Origin: Flavobacteriaceae bacterium R38
GTDB taxonomy: Bacteria; Bacteroidota; Bacteroidia; Flavobacteriales; Flavobacteriaceae
Assembly: GCA_009901575.1 (NCBI GenBank)
Contig: WXYP01000003.1
Coordinates: 620,001 to 684,000 of the forward strand
Length of the DNA stretch: 64,000 nucleotides
Direction of reading: 5' to 3'
Shown one piece after another: positions 1-8,362 of this stretch. Below the pieces are notes generated by a model. That model saw only the letters and a list, made by a program, of their open reading frames with translations, was not told the DNA's origin and did not search any database. Positions within the stretch are counted from its first letter, which is position 1; every line of letters begins with the position of its first letter. Position numbers and translations under genes: made by a program.

Positions 1-1257
1 TCTCCGGAAATTACCGGAGCTATTCGGGAAAAAGTTGGGCCGGTTTACGGTGTGGAAAGCTTAACTTTTGGATCTGGAGGAAACTTTGGAGGAAGCCCTG
101 TTTCAGTTTCTCTTTTAGGGAATAATATCCGGGAATTAAAGGCAGCTAAGACAGAATTTAAAGAACGGTTGGCAGAAAATCCTTTATTAAAAGATATTAC
201 AGATAACGATCCGGCGGGAATAAAAGAAATTAAAATAAAGCTTAAAGAAAATGCGTATTTGCTTGGTTTAAACTTGCAAAATGTAATGGGACAGGTACGT
301 AGTGGTTTCTTTGGCTTCCAGGCACAGCGTTTTCAAAGAGGTCAGGACGAGATTCGGGTATGGGTGCGTTATGATCGTGAAAACAGATCATCAATAAACG
401 ATTTAGATGAAATCCGAATCCTGATGCCTAACGGAGAGAGAGTGCCTTTTTCTGAAATTGCAGATTATGAAATTGAAAGAGGAGAAGTAGCAATCAACCA
501 TTTAGAAGGCTTAAGAGAAATACAGGTAAGTGCAGATTTGAAAGATCCAAATGAAAGTGCTACAGATATTCTTGCCAATATTCGTACAGAAATTATGCCT
601 GAAATTCAATCCAGATATCCTACTATACAACCTTTATACGAAGGTCAAAATAGAGAAGCGGGAAAATTAAGCAGATCGGCTTCTAAAGTAGCACCAATTA
701 TTTTATTTCTGATCTATGCTACTATTGCCTTTACCTTCAGATCTTTTAGTCAGCCATTATTCTTATTGTTAATGATTCCGTTTAGTCTTATAGGAGTAGC
801 ATGGGGACATTATTTACATGGATTTCCAATAAACGTATTGTCTTATTTGGGAATTATTGCATTGATAGGGATTATGGTGAATGATGGATTAGTATTGGTT
901 GGAAAATTTAATAGCTTCTTGAAAGAAGGCTTGAAATTTGATAAAGCGTTGTATGAAGCCGGAAGATCTCGTTTTAGAGCCATTTTCCTTACCTCTGTTA
1001 CTACAATAGCAGGTTTAGCGCCTCTATTGCTAGAAAAGAGCAGACAAGCACAGTTTTTAAAACCGATGGCGATTTCAATTGCTTATGGAATAGGAATAGC
1101 AACGATATTAACTCTTTTAATGCTCCCTCTGTTACTGTCATTTAGTAATAATATGAAAGTAGGAATGAAATGGTTGTGGACAGGTAGAAAAATAGAAAAA
1201 GAAGAAGTAGAAAGAGCGATTAAAGAATTAAATGCTGAATCTGATGGATTACATTAA
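1..1257 (+). CDS. RND-family efflux permease, 3' part only
   Basis: This is the C-terminal 418 residues of an inner-membrane resistance-nodulation-division pump (AcrB/CusA superfamily), which uses proton influx to drive export of drugs, metals or other solutes. The reading frame is open from the first base, so the true start lies outside the window; the GTG at 52 is internal. The first ~210 residues match the second periplasmic porter/docking region, followed by the last transmembrane bundle (hydrophobic stretches beginning at VAPIILFLIYATIAF, LFLLLMIPFSLIGV, NVLSYLGIIALIGIMVND, AIFLTSVTTIAGLAPLLL and IGIATILTLLMLPLLL). The tolC-like gene overlaps its 3' end by 26 bp, as expected for an RND operon with its outer-membrane channel. 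The substrate cannot be judged from this fragment. Family call is secure. Confidence 0.93.
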   Translation, partial: SPEITGAIREKVGPVYGVESLTFGSGGNFGGSPVSVSLLGNNIRELKAAKTEFKERLAENPLLKDITDNDPAGIKEIKIKLKENAYLLGLNLQNVMGQVRSGFFGFQAQRFQRGQDEIRVWVRYDRENRSSINDLDEIRILMPNGERVPFSEIADYEIERGEVAINHLEGLREIQVSADLKDPNESATDILANIRTEIMPEIQSRYPTIQPLYEGQNREAGKLSRSASKVAPIILFLIYATIAFTFRSFSQPLFLLLMIPFSLIGVAWGHYLHGFPINVLSYLGIIALIGIMVNDGLVLVGKFNSFLKEGLKFDKALYEAGRSRFRAIFLTSVTTIAGLAPLLLEKSRQAQFLKPMAISIAYGIGIATILTLLMLPLLLSFSNNMKVGMKWLWTGRKIEKEEVERAIKELNAESDGLH

Positions 1258-2599
1258 AAAGATAGGATATGCAGTTTTGTTTTTCTGCGGATGTACTACT
1301 GTGTATGCGCAAGAAACATTAAGTAAAGAAAAAGCGATTGAACAAACTTTAGAAAATAACCTTGGAATTAAAATTGCTAAAAATTCTGTAAACATAGCAG
1401 AAAATAATGCTGGGGTTTTGAATTCAGGATATCTGCCAACGGTTACAGGAAATGCAGGAGGAAATTATAGCCGACAGAATGTTGAAGCGCAACTGGCGGA
1501 GAGATTAGGTGAAGAAGGACAGATTATTCCAGAAGAAATCAGAGCATCAGATGGTGTTGAAACGAGAAGTTATAATGCTTCTGTAAATATCAATTATACG
1601 CTCTTTGATGGGTTAGGACGTTATTATAATTATAAAAGCCTTAAAGAACAATCAGATCTTTCAGAATTGGAAGCCAGAGAGACTATTGAAAATACACTGT
1701 TGCAACTGTTTTCAGTATACTACGAAGTAGCCCGGCTCACCGAAAATAACCAAAACCTGGAAGAAACATTAAGAATTTCTAAAGATCGTTTAAAAAGAGC
1801 CAAATATCAGTTTGAATATGGTCAGAATACGCGATTAGATCTTTTAAATGCAGAAGTTGATGTAAATACCGACAGTATTAATGTTTTAAATTCCAGGCAA
1901 ACTTTAAAGAATACAAAGAGGGATTTAAACTTAATATTAAACAGGGATCTTTCTATTGGTTTTGAAGTAGATACATTAGTGGAGTTTGTACCCGATTTAA
2001 TCATGGAAGACATGATTTTAAAAGCAAAAAGAAATAATGTTGTTATTCTTCAAATGGAAAAAGGATTGCGTATTAATAAATTCAATTATAAAGCGACAAA
2101 AGGCGGTTATTTACCAACTATAGGATTGACCGGTTCTTATGGGTGGAATCAAAATAATAATAATAACCCTGCGAGTTTTGCTAATCAAAATACAAATAGC
2201 GGTATTTCCGGGGGAATAAGTCTTAGCTGGAATTTATTTGATGGAGGGAGAACAATTACTTCGGTTAAAAATGCTAAACTCACGTATGAGAATCAGGAGT
2301 TGTTAAAAAAACAAACCGAACAACAGGTAGAAAGAGATATACAAAACACCTGGGAAACATATAGAAATGCATTGTTTATTCTCAGAACACAGGAAGAGAA
2401 TGTGAAAACAAATCGGAATAACTTTGAGCGAACGGAGGAGCGCTACAAATTAGGACAAACCACATCAATTGAATTTAGACAGGCGCAACTAAATTTATTG
2501 AACTCAATTGTAACCAGGAACCAGGCGAAATATACAGCCAAGCTAGCAGAATTAGAAGTGTTACAGGTAAGTGGAGAATTGCTCAATACCGATTTCTGA
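1232..2599 (+). CDS. TolC-family outer membrane efflux channel
   Basis: A 455-residue outer-membrane factor that forms the exit duct for the upstream RND pump. An N-terminal signal peptide ends near TTVYAQ. The mature part carries the duplicated helical-hairpin architecture of the OEP family, with long amphipathic helices (for example RLDLLNAEVDVNTDSINVL and the later SIEFRQAQLNLLNSI) and beta-strand segments with Gly/aromatic alternation (INYTLFDGLGRYYNYK, SLSWNLFDGG). The first ATG (1232) lies inside the permease gene; a second in-frame ATG at 1244 (MDYIKKIGY) gives a more typical signal peptide and may be the real start. Translation is probably coupled to the permease, and the following small gene begins at its stop codon. 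Confidence 0.93.
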   Translation: MLNLMDYIKKIGYAVLFFCGCTTVYAQETLSKEKAIEQTLENNLGIKIAKNSVNIAENNAGVLNSGYLPTVTGNAGGNYSRQNVEAQLAERLGEEGQIIPEEIRASDGVETRSYNASVNINYTLFDGLGRYYNYKSLKEQSDLSELEARETIENTLLQLFSVYYEVARLTENNQNLEETLRISKDRLKRAKYQFEYGQNTRLDLLNAEVDVNTDSINVLNSRQTLKNTKRDLNLILNRDLSIGFEVDTLVEFVPDLIMEDMILKAKRNNVVILQMEKGLRINKFNYKATKGGYLPTIGLTGSYGWNQNNNNNPASFANQNTNSGISGGISLSWNLFDGGRTITSVKNAKLTYENQELLKKQTEQQVERDIQNTWETYRNALFILRTQEENVKTNRNNFERTEERYKLGQTTSIEFRQAQLNLLNSIVTRNQAKYTAKLAELEVLQVSGELLNTDF

Positions 2600-2781
2600 T
2601 GCTGGAGCATTTTTTTCAATGTCCGCATTGTTGGGAAGAAATTTCTATGCTTTTAGATATGTCAGTCAAAAGACAAACATATATAGAAGATTGTGAAATA
2701 TGTTGTAATCCTATTGAAATATCTGCTATTTTTGAAGAAAACGAACTAACTGTATTCGCTGCAAATAGTATAGAGCAGTAA
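2599..2781 (+). CDS. CPXCG-motif cysteine-rich small protein
   Basis: A 60-residue protein with two Cys pairs, CPHC at residues 8-11 and CEIC (plus an adjacent Cys) at 32-36, spaced as in the small zinc-ribbon-like CPXCG family (PF14255 type). The first position after CPxC is Trp rather than Gly. The start ATG shares its A with the last base of the TolC stop (TGATG), indicating translational coupling. The biochemical role of this family is not known; metal binding is inferred from the cysteines. A 76-bp gap separates it from the next gene. Confidence 0.75.
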   Translation: MLEHFFQCPHCWEEISMLLDMSVKRQTYIEDCEICCNPIEISAIFEENELTVFAANSIEQ

Positions 2782-2857
2782 AAATTTAAGTAAATAAAAA
2801 CGGAGATGTAATTTTTAATATTCTTCATTTTTAGCCAACTATAAAATTTTTAAACCA

Positions 2858-3379
2858 ATGGGAAATTCATTAAAATTAGTCGCTGTAATCTTTTGTTTTA
2901 TATTTTCTTCTAATTTAAAAGCACAAGACAAACAACTTTCTAACGATTTATCTGAGATAAACTCAGTAATTACCAATTTATACAAGGTGATATCCGGCCC
3001 GGCAGGAAAACGGGACTGGGATTATTTTAAATCACTGTTTCAGGAAAACGGAACTATGGGTTCTATACAGATTTTAGATGATGGAACACGAAAATTCAGG
3101 TTTTTAGATTTGGATAGTTATATTAACAGTAGTGGAGCTTTTTTTGAAAAAAACGGATTCTACGAAGAAGAAATAGGAAGAGAAGTTAAAATATTTGGCG
3201 GTGTTGCCCAGGTTTTTACTGCATATCAGTTTAGATTAAATGATAATCCTGAAATAGCACAGAGAGGTATTAATTGCATTCAACTTGTCTTTGATACAGG
3301 CCGCTGGTACATTACTAATATTGTATGGGAGGGGGAGACCGATGGAAATAAAATTCCAGAAAAACTAATTAAGAATTAA
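2858..3379 (+). CDS. Secreted NTF2-like (SnoaL/DUF4440-type) protein
   Basis: A 173-residue protein with a clear signal peptide (hydrophobic VAVIFCFIFSSNLKAQ, cleavage after AQ). The mature portion has the pattern of an NTF2-like cone fold: an N-terminal helix, a KRDWDYFKSLFQENG segment typical of the SnoaL/DUF4440 entry, and late strands ending GRWYITNIVWEGE. No catalytic residue set can be named. It sits alone between the efflux operon and a glycosyltransferase, with short gaps on both sides. The fold assignment is a moderate-confidence pattern judgement; the function is unknown. Confidence 0.6.
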   Translation: MGNSLKLVAVIFCFIFSSNLKAQDKQLSNDLSEINSVITNLYKVISGPAGKRDWDYFKSLFQENGTMGSIQILDDGTRKFRFLDLDSYINSSGAFFEKNGFYEEEIGREVKIFGGVAQVFTAYQFRLNDNPEIAQRGINCIQLVFDTGRWYITNIVWEGETDGNKIPEKLIKN

Positions 3380-3404
3380 GAGCCTGTAACTTTAAGGCAT
3401 TCTT

Positions 3405-4643
3405 ATGAGTCATCTTTTAATTATAGGTTATGTATGGCCAGAACCGGCGTCTTCTGCTGCTGGGAAACGTATGATGGAATTGATTACATTATTCCAGGAA
3501 CAAGATTGGAAAATTACCTTTGCAACTCCAGCTACACGAAGCGATTTTATGGTCGATCTTAAGGCTATAAATGTAGATGAAGTAGCCATTGAATTAAACA
3601 ACTCTGATTTTGATGTTTTTATAGCTGATTTAAAACCGGATATAGTCCTGTTTGATCGTTTTATGATGGAAGAGCAATTTGGATGGCGCGTTGCTAAACA
3701 TTGTCCGGATGCATTACGTATTTTAGATACAGAAGATCTTCACTGCTTAAGAAAAGCAAGACATAATGCTTTAAAAGAAAAAAGAGCTTTTGATGAAACA
3801 GACCTATTCAATGATACTTCAAAGCGTGAAATTGCCAGTATATTTAGAAGTGACCTATCTTTAATTATTTCTAAAAACGAATTAGAATTATTAACCAAAT
3901 TTTTTAAAGTACCATCAACATTAATATACTACTTACCTTTTTTAATAGATTCACTAAAAAAAACGGATAAGAAAAATTGGTTAGGCTTTCATAAACGCCA
4001 ACATTTTATAACGATTGGTAATTTTCTTCATGAACCTAACCAGGATGCTGTTTTGTATCTCAAAACAACAATATGGCCGCTTATAAAAAAAGAATTGCCG
4101 AAAGCTGAAATGCATGTTTATGGAGCTTATGTATCGTCTAAAACCATGCAGCTTCATAACCCAAAAGAAGATTTTTATATCAAAGGAAGAGCAGAAAGTG
4201 TTGATGAAGTTATGCGTACTGCCAGGGTTTGTTTGGCACCTTTACGATTTGGTGCCGGACTTAAAGGAAAGTTTACAGATGCCATGAAAAACGGAACTCC
4301 GAGTATAACAACTGCTATAGGGGCAGAAGGAATGCATGGAGAATTACCATGGGGAGGTTTTATTGCAGATGAGGTTAATGATATTGTAAGAAAAGCAGTG
4401 AAATTGTATACTTCTGAATCCGATTGGTTAATCGCTCAACAAAACGGATTTGAAATAATTAATCAATACTACAATAAAGAAATTCTTGGAAATGAGCTTG
4501 TAATTCATCTAAAAACCCTTCAAAAAAATATAGAAAAGCATCGGCTTCATAACTTTACCGGAGCTATGCTAATGCATCATACCATGAATAGCACGAAATT
4601 CATGTCAAAATGGATTGAAGAGAAAAATAAAACGCGTTCTTAA
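3405..4643 (+). CDS. GT-B glycosyltransferase (GT4-like)
   Basis: A 412-residue cytoplasmic glycosyltransferase of the GT-B fold. The N-terminal Rossmann half starts MSHLLIIGYVWPEPASSAAG, the glycine/serine-rich loop typical of family 4 enzymes. The C-terminal half has the nucleotide-sugar site region LAPLRFGAGLKGKFTDAMKN followed by GTPSITTAIGAEGM, equivalent to the G-x-G-L-K-x-K-x-x-E(A)M-x-x-G-x-P signature of the Glyco_trans_1_4 domain. Donor and acceptor are unknown. It starts 26 bp after the NTF2-like gene and is followed by a 136-bp gap containing a dyad. Confidence 0.85.
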   Translation: MSHLLIIGYVWPEPASSAAGKRMMELITLFQEQDWKITFATPATRSDFMVDLKAINVDEVAIELNNSDFDVFIADLKPDIVLFDRFMMEEQFGWRVAKHCPDALRILDTEDLHCLRKARHNALKEKRAFDETDLFNDTSKREIASIFRSDLSLIISKNELELLTKFFKVPSTLIYYLPFLIDSLKKTDKKNWLGFHKRQHFITIGNFLHEPNQDAVLYLKTTIWPLIKKELPKAEMHVYGAYVSSKTMQLHNPKEDFYIKGRAESVDEVMRTARVCLAPLRFGAGLKGKFTDAMKNGTPSITTAIGAEGMHGELPWGGFIADEVNDIVRKAVKLYTSESDWLIAQQNGFEIINQYYNKEILGNELVIHLKTLQKNIEKHRLHNFTGAMLMHHTMNSTKFMSKWIEEKNKTRS

Positions 4644-4689
4644 ACAATTCTATCTTCTACGTGCCATTACTTTTCGTTGTTAATAATAT

Positions 4690-4712
4690 TGTGAATAGAA
4701 TTGATATTCACA
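4690..4712. promoter_or_regulatory. 8-bp-arm inverted repeat upstream of the 4780 gene
   Basis: TGTGAATA at 4690-4697 is inverted as TATTCACA at 4705-4712 with a 7-bp spacer. It lies about 70 bp before the following start codon, and a TATCTTTA element (4738-4745) resembling a Bacteroidota -7 box follows. It could be an operator or the stem of a transcript. No T-run follows, so it is not an obvious terminator. Confidence 0.35.
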
Positions 4713-4779
4713 GTTAATTCTAATAGATAATGGACGTTATCTTTAAAATGCAACTATACTAAATATTAGTTTTAATTAA

Positions 4780-5355
4780 ATGACAGGAATGTCAACACAA
4801 GGAATTACAAATTTTGCATCGGCTATTGAATGTGATCTTTATTTTAAGACACAGACTAATAAGTACTTATCTTTTATTATAAGAGAGTTGATGTTGCATA
4901 AGTCATTTGAACAAGGCAAATTATTGAATTGCGTCTGTGATGATGAGATTTTAATGAATTTTCTCAATCCTTATTTTGAAGACACGTTAACGGTTAATCT
5001 GCTTGGAGAAACAAAAAGCTGGTTTAAAACCCCTACTACTAAGTTTGCTTTTTCAAAACGCTCATTAATCATGCTTAAAAGTTTTAAAACCGGTTATTTC
5101 GATTGCATTGCTATACGACTTTCCGATAGACAGATAAGTACTGAGAATTTTAAAAATGTGATTGAAGTTTTTAAAAAAATTACCAAACACCTTATCGTAA
5201 TAGAAGACCATAGATTAACTAATAAACTTACTCCTTCTCTTATGGGAGAATATTCAAAGACTATAGCATCCTGTTTTTCATGTGTTTCCGATACAAAAAC
5301 AGGGAAGTGGCATTTTAAATGGTACAATAATGATTTCTATAAAAGCGATTTTTAG
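4780..5355 (+). CDS. Hypothetical protein, 191 aa
   Basis: I do not recognise this protein. It is soluble with no signal peptide. The segment around residues 105-150 (DCIAIRLSDRQIS, then FKNVIEVFKKITKHLIVIEDH) has the alternating hydrophobic strand/helix/strand rhythm seen late in Rossmann-like methyltransferases, but no glycine-rich SAM motif is visible and I do not assign that function. Alternative ATG at 4789. It stands alone after the glycosyltransferase, downstream of an inverted repeat, and is followed by a gene remnant. Confidence 0.55.
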   Translation: MTGMSTQGITNFASAIECDLYFKTQTNKYLSFIIRELMLHKSFEQGKLLNCVCDDEILMNFLNPYFEDTLTVNLLGETKSWFKTPTTKFAFSKRSLIMLKSFKTGYFDCIAIRLSDRQISTENFKNVIEVFKKITKHLIVIEDHRLTNKLTPSLMGEYSKTIASCFSCVSDTKTGKWHFKWYNNDFYKSDF

Positions 5356-5494
5356 AAGTTATTCTTTTAGATTGATCATTTTTTAAATCGCCATTACTCT
5401 TAATGATATTATTGGGATAATAATTAAAATTAATATAACTTACAAGGAGTTAAATAACTACCAACAAAACTTGTAATTTTTCATGTAAATAAAA

Positions 5495-5640
5495 GAAACA
5501 GCAGAAGTATACGATGTTATTATTGTGAGTGCTGGTGGAGGAGCTACAAAAATTCTTGTAGATTTAGAACTTAAATAGTTATCATAGAAGCTGGTCTTTA
5601 TGAGATGATTTATGAAAAGAAAGGTTGGTTAAATATATAG
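5495..5640 (+). pseudogene. Remnant of an FAD-dependent (GMC-type) oxidoreductase N-terminus
   Basis: From 5495 one frame reads YDVIIVSAGGGATKILVDLE up to a TAG at 5576; shifting by two bases, 5578-5637 continues VIIEAGLYEMIYEKKGWLNI before another stop. Together these match the beta-alpha-beta FAD-binding start of GMC-type oxidoreductases (YDVIIVGSGxGGGxxAKxL...LKVLxxEAG). The sequence has a frameshift, internal stops and a lost glycine, and no remaining downstream domain is recognisable. The rest of 5641-5794 holds no gene that I can see. I interpret it as a decayed fragment left by deletion. Confidence 0.6.
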
Positions 5641-5794
5641 ATCAAAGTAAGCAGATAATAATAGCCGAGTGTGATGATAAAGGTAATTTATTGACATAAA
5701 TAAGTATTATGAATTACTGTTGATCTTGAAAAGTAATGTTGAATATTCAATAATTGATTAGCCCTGTTTGACTGTGAATGATATTTACTTTAAA

Positions 5795-7495
5795 ATGAAT
5801 TTTAAAAAGTTTCTCCTCTCAATCATAATCCTGCTATTTCAATTGATATTATCAAGTGGAGTTTATGGTCAAGAAAAAGAAGCTAACGAAACTGGAGAAC
5901 TTGAAAAGCTATCACTTCTACAACTAATAGATGTATTAGATACTATAAAACTTTCTACACCTGAGGGAGAAGCAAAAATTTTCAAAGAAACCCTTCTCAA
6001 TGATGAAAAAAACTTTGTGAAAGGAAGGAAACTTATGGCTATAGGGTTCTTCTTTTTCAGAAAGAAAGAATATAAAAAATGTGTTGAATACTTAGATGAA
6101 GCTATTGAATTCTTCGAAGAACCTGAAGATAATAAACAACTATACGCTATAAATATTTTAAAAGGAAATGCTTATTTATATAAATGGCAGCATGTTGATG
6201 CACTTAATGCTTATTATAAGGCTTTAGAACTTAATCGTAGTACAATAAAAGATGATGTTAATGAAGCAAGAGCGAGTTTGAATATTGCCATAGTTCGTAG
6301 AAAAATGGGACAATTTGATCAAGCAAAAAAAGTCTATAAAAACACCTTAAAGTTTATTGAGAAAAGTGAAGTAAAGAATAGTAAAATTCATATGAACGTT
6401 CTGTCTGAGGTAAGCTTTTTGTATATTGACCTCGAAGAGTATGATTCGGTACTACAATATTCAGATAAAGGGATCAGGATAAGTGAATTATATAATTATA
6501 GAGAGTTTAAATCAAATTTTTATACAGCAAAAGGTATAGTGTTCCAATATGAAGAGGAATATGATAAAGCATTAGAATATTTATTAGAGGCTGAAGATAT
6601 TTTGTTTAAAGGGAATATTCCAGAGAAAAGATATTTGATTAACATAGCCTATTTTATAGCAAAGTGTTTCTATGAACAACAACACTATGAAAAAGCTATA
6701 AATAAGATGCACGAAGTTATAAATTTTATAGATGAAGAAGAATTTAATGCTGAAGCGATTGATCTTTATAATCTAATGGCAAAGTCTAATAAGGCTTTAG
6801 AGCATGAAAATCAAGCTATTTATTGGTATGAAAAAGCGATTCAATTAGACAAACGATCTGATAGAGAAAAAGATGTTACTGTAAATAGAATCTTTAATAA
6901 AGAAAAAGAAGATTTAAATGAAGAGATAGGGGTGTTAACAAGGACGAGGTTTAAGGTAGTCTTAGCATTGTTTTTTTCTTTCTTGATTTTAATTAGTATA
7001 TCAATTGTATACTTTAAAAAGCAAAAAACAAATAAGTTAATATTTAATGAGTTGATTGAAAAGATTAACAATTTAGAATCTGTAAAAAAAGAAACCCGGA
7101 TAACTTTAGTAGATTCCAAAACAGTTAATATTGATGATGAAAAGATTAATAAAGTCCTAAAAGGATTAGAAAGATTAGAAGATCAGGAATATTTTTTAAA
7201 TATAGATTGTAACCTTCGTTCAATAGCAAAAAAAGTAAAGACCAATACTACGTATTTATCTAAAATCATTAACGATCATAAAAAGAAGAATTTTAACAAT
7301 TATATCAATGATTTGCGAATTGACTATGTTCTTAAACGATTGAAAAATGACAAAAAATTTCGATTATTCTCTATCAAATCCATTGCTTCCGAAATAGGAT
7401 ATAAGAGTGACTATTCTTTTGCTAAACATTTCAAGGCGAAGACGGGCCTTAATCCATCTTATTATATCAGAGAAATCAATAGTTTGGAAGAATAA
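5795..7495 (+). CDS. TPR / transmembrane / AraC-type HTH regulator
   Basis: A membrane-anchored one-piece sensor-regulator of a type common in Flavobacteria. The start chosen is ATG 5795 (MNFKKFLL), which gives a clean signal sequence ending SSGVYGQ; the frame is open to a TTG at 5768. About residues 50-375 are helical TPR-like repeats (AINILKGNAYLYKWQHVDAL and similar), predicted periplasmic. One membrane helix follows (VVLALFFSFLILISISIVYF), then a short linker and a C-terminal AraC DNA-binding domain with two helix-turn-helix units (SIAKKVKTNTTYLSKIIND and SIASEIGYKSDYSFAKHF). Two RiPP-precursor-like genes lie immediately downstream, so it may control them; that is inference. A perfect 36-bp palindromic terminator follows. 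Confidence 0.9.
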   Translation: MNFKKFLLSIIILLFQLILSSGVYGQEKEANETGELEKLSLLQLIDVLDTIKLSTPEGEAKIFKETLLNDEKNFVKGRKLMAIGFFFFRKKEYKKCVEYLDEAIEFFEEPEDNKQLYAINILKGNAYLYKWQHVDALNAYYKALELNRSTIKDDVNEARASLNIAIVRRKMGQFDQAKKVYKNTLKFIEKSEVKNSKIHMNVLSEVSFLYIDLEEYDSVLQYSDKGIRISELYNYREFKSNFYTAKGIVFQYEEEYDKALEYLLEAEDILFKGNIPEKRYLINIAYFIAKCFYEQQHYEKAINKMHEVINFIDEEEFNAEAIDLYNLMAKSNKALEHENQAIYWYEKAIQLDKRSDREKDVTVNRIFNKEKEDLNEEIGVLTRTRFKVVLALFFSFLILISISIVYFKKQKTNKLIFNELIEKINNLESVKKETRITLVDSKTVNIDDEKINKVLKGLERLEDQEYFLNIDCNLRSIAKKVKTNTTYLSKIINDHKKKNFNNYINDLRIDYVLKRLKNDKKFRLFSIKSIASEIGYKSDYSFAKHFKAKTGLNPSYYIREINSLEE

Positions 7496-7504
7496 AACTT
7501 AAGA

Positions 7505-7540
7505 TTAAGAACCCTATTTTGATCAAAATAGGGTTCTTAA
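7505..7540. terminator. Perfect 16-bp-arm palindrome, probable bidirectional terminator
   Basis: Arms 7505-7520 and 7525-7540 (ttaagaaccctatttt and its exact complement) flank GATC, ten bases after the AraC-type gene's stop codon. A/T tracts on both sides suit intrinsic termination. It isolates the regulator from the peptide gene at 7604. Confidence 0.75.
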
Positions 7541-7603
7541 TTTATGATTTGTTTTTTGCTGCAAGTACATTTAGAAAAATTAATCTAAAGAAAATAAGTT
7601 ATT

Positions 7604-7792
7604 ATGAGAAAAATCGATAACAGAAAGATGCGCTTAAAGAAAATAACAATAGCAAAAATAGACCCTAAGAAAATTTATGGAGGTTTTGTAAGCCCTACTG
7701 GAATAACAGAAGATGAAGCTTGTGAAACAGTAGTTTCTGAAGATGAAACGTCAAACAAAATTTTTATTGAACCTAATGCTAATAATAATTGA
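7604..7792 (+). CDS. RiPP precursor-like peptide (class I lanthipeptide-type leader), 62 aa
   Basis: A 62-residue peptide whose leader RKMRLKKITIAKIDPKKIYG ends in Gly-Gly. It aligns without gaps to the leader of the next peptide (7989), sharing the K-[ML]-x-L-K-K-x-x-I-A-x-[IM]-[DN]-x-[KR]-x-[IV]-x-G-G pattern of Bacteroidota 'natural product precursor'/class I lanthipeptide leaders. The presumed core after GG (FVSPTGITEDEACETVVSED...) has one Cys, several Thr/Ser and an Asn-rich tail, so it is cysteine-poor for a lanthipeptide and may be a different or degenerate product. No LanB/LanC, radical-SAM or C39 peptidase gene is in the window. Monocistronic: it is bounded by terminators at 7505 and 7830. 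Confidence 0.7.
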   Translation: MRKIDNRKMRLKKITIAKIDPKKIYGGFVSPTGITEDEACETVVSEDETSNKIFIEPNANNN

Positions 7793-7829
7793 TAAGTAAT
7801 AATTTTTCCCTTCTTTTCTGGAGATATCT

Positions 7830-7859
7830 GATGCCTTATTTTAATTAAAATAGGGCATC
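7830..7859 (+). terminator. Intrinsic terminator after the 7604 peptide
   Basis: gatgcc...ggcatc arms with an AT-rich inner stem (tattttaattaaaata) are followed by ttgtttttt. It lies 38 bp after the peptide's stop codon. Confidence 0.75.
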
Positions 7860-7988
7860 TTTGTTTTTTCCCTTCTTTACCTCAACTTAATTTTAGTGTG
7901 TCGCATAGTACTATTGACACCAGAGGGAAAAACCGAAAACCTTATTAAAAAAGAGTAGGTATTTACAATCACTTAACTATTTAAGATT

Positions 7989-8207
7989 ATGAAAAAAAAG
8001 TCATTAAATTCTAAGAAATTATTATTAAAAAAATCTGCTATTGCTTCTATGAATGAAAGAACAGTAAAAGGAGGAGGAGCGCAAACAGCAACATTCCAGA
8101 CGATTTGTGGAGCTGCTTGTGGTGAAACAGAATTCTTTACAAAATGTAACGGAGCGAATCAATGCGGACTTTTTAATACACAGTTTGATGGAACTTGTGG
8201 ATTCTAA
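7989..8207 (+). CDS. RiPP precursor, cysteine-rich core (class I lanthipeptide-type), 72 aa
   Basis: A 72-residue peptide with leader KKLLLKKSAIASMNERTVKG ending at Gly-Gly-Gly and a core of about 41 residues containing five Cys (in TIC, AAC, TKC, NQC, GTC contexts), seven Thr and no Ser. Cys/Thr interspersion such as TATFQTICGAAC and the leader pattern are what is known for Bacteroidota class I lanthipeptide precursors, exported after cleavage at the double glycine by a C39-type peptidase. The modifying and export genes must be elsewhere or absent. It is transcribed alone, with a strong terminator 30 bp downstream. The predicted product is extracellular; activity is unknown. The gene is A-rich at its 5' end with no clear Shine-Dalgarno, normal for this phylum. 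Confidence 0.8.
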   Translation: MKKKSLNSKKLLLKKSAIASMNERTVKGGGAQTATFQTICGAACGETEFFTKCNGANQCGLFNTQFDGTCGF

Positions 8208-8237
8208 TAGTCAAAATTGAAAAAGAATGAATTGAAA

Positions 8238-8261
8238 ACCTGTGAAATTATTCACAGGTTT
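8238..8261 (+). terminator. Intrinsic terminator after the cysteine-rich RiPP precursor
   Basis: aacctgtgaa (8238-8247) and ttcacaggtt (8252-8261) form a 10-bp perfect stem with a 4-nt loop, followed by a run of T. Confidence 0.85.
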
Positions 8262-8362
8262 TTTTATGCCTAATGATAAGAGATAAAAATGTTATTTTTC
8301 ACTTATTACCCCTTCATTTTTATAGTTGCTTTATCTTTACAGTATAGATTATTATTATAAAA

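Noticed and set aside
4780-5355. Methyltransferase assignment for the 191-aa protein
   Set aside because: Only a vague Rossmann-like rhythm; no glycine-rich SAM-binding motif is present.
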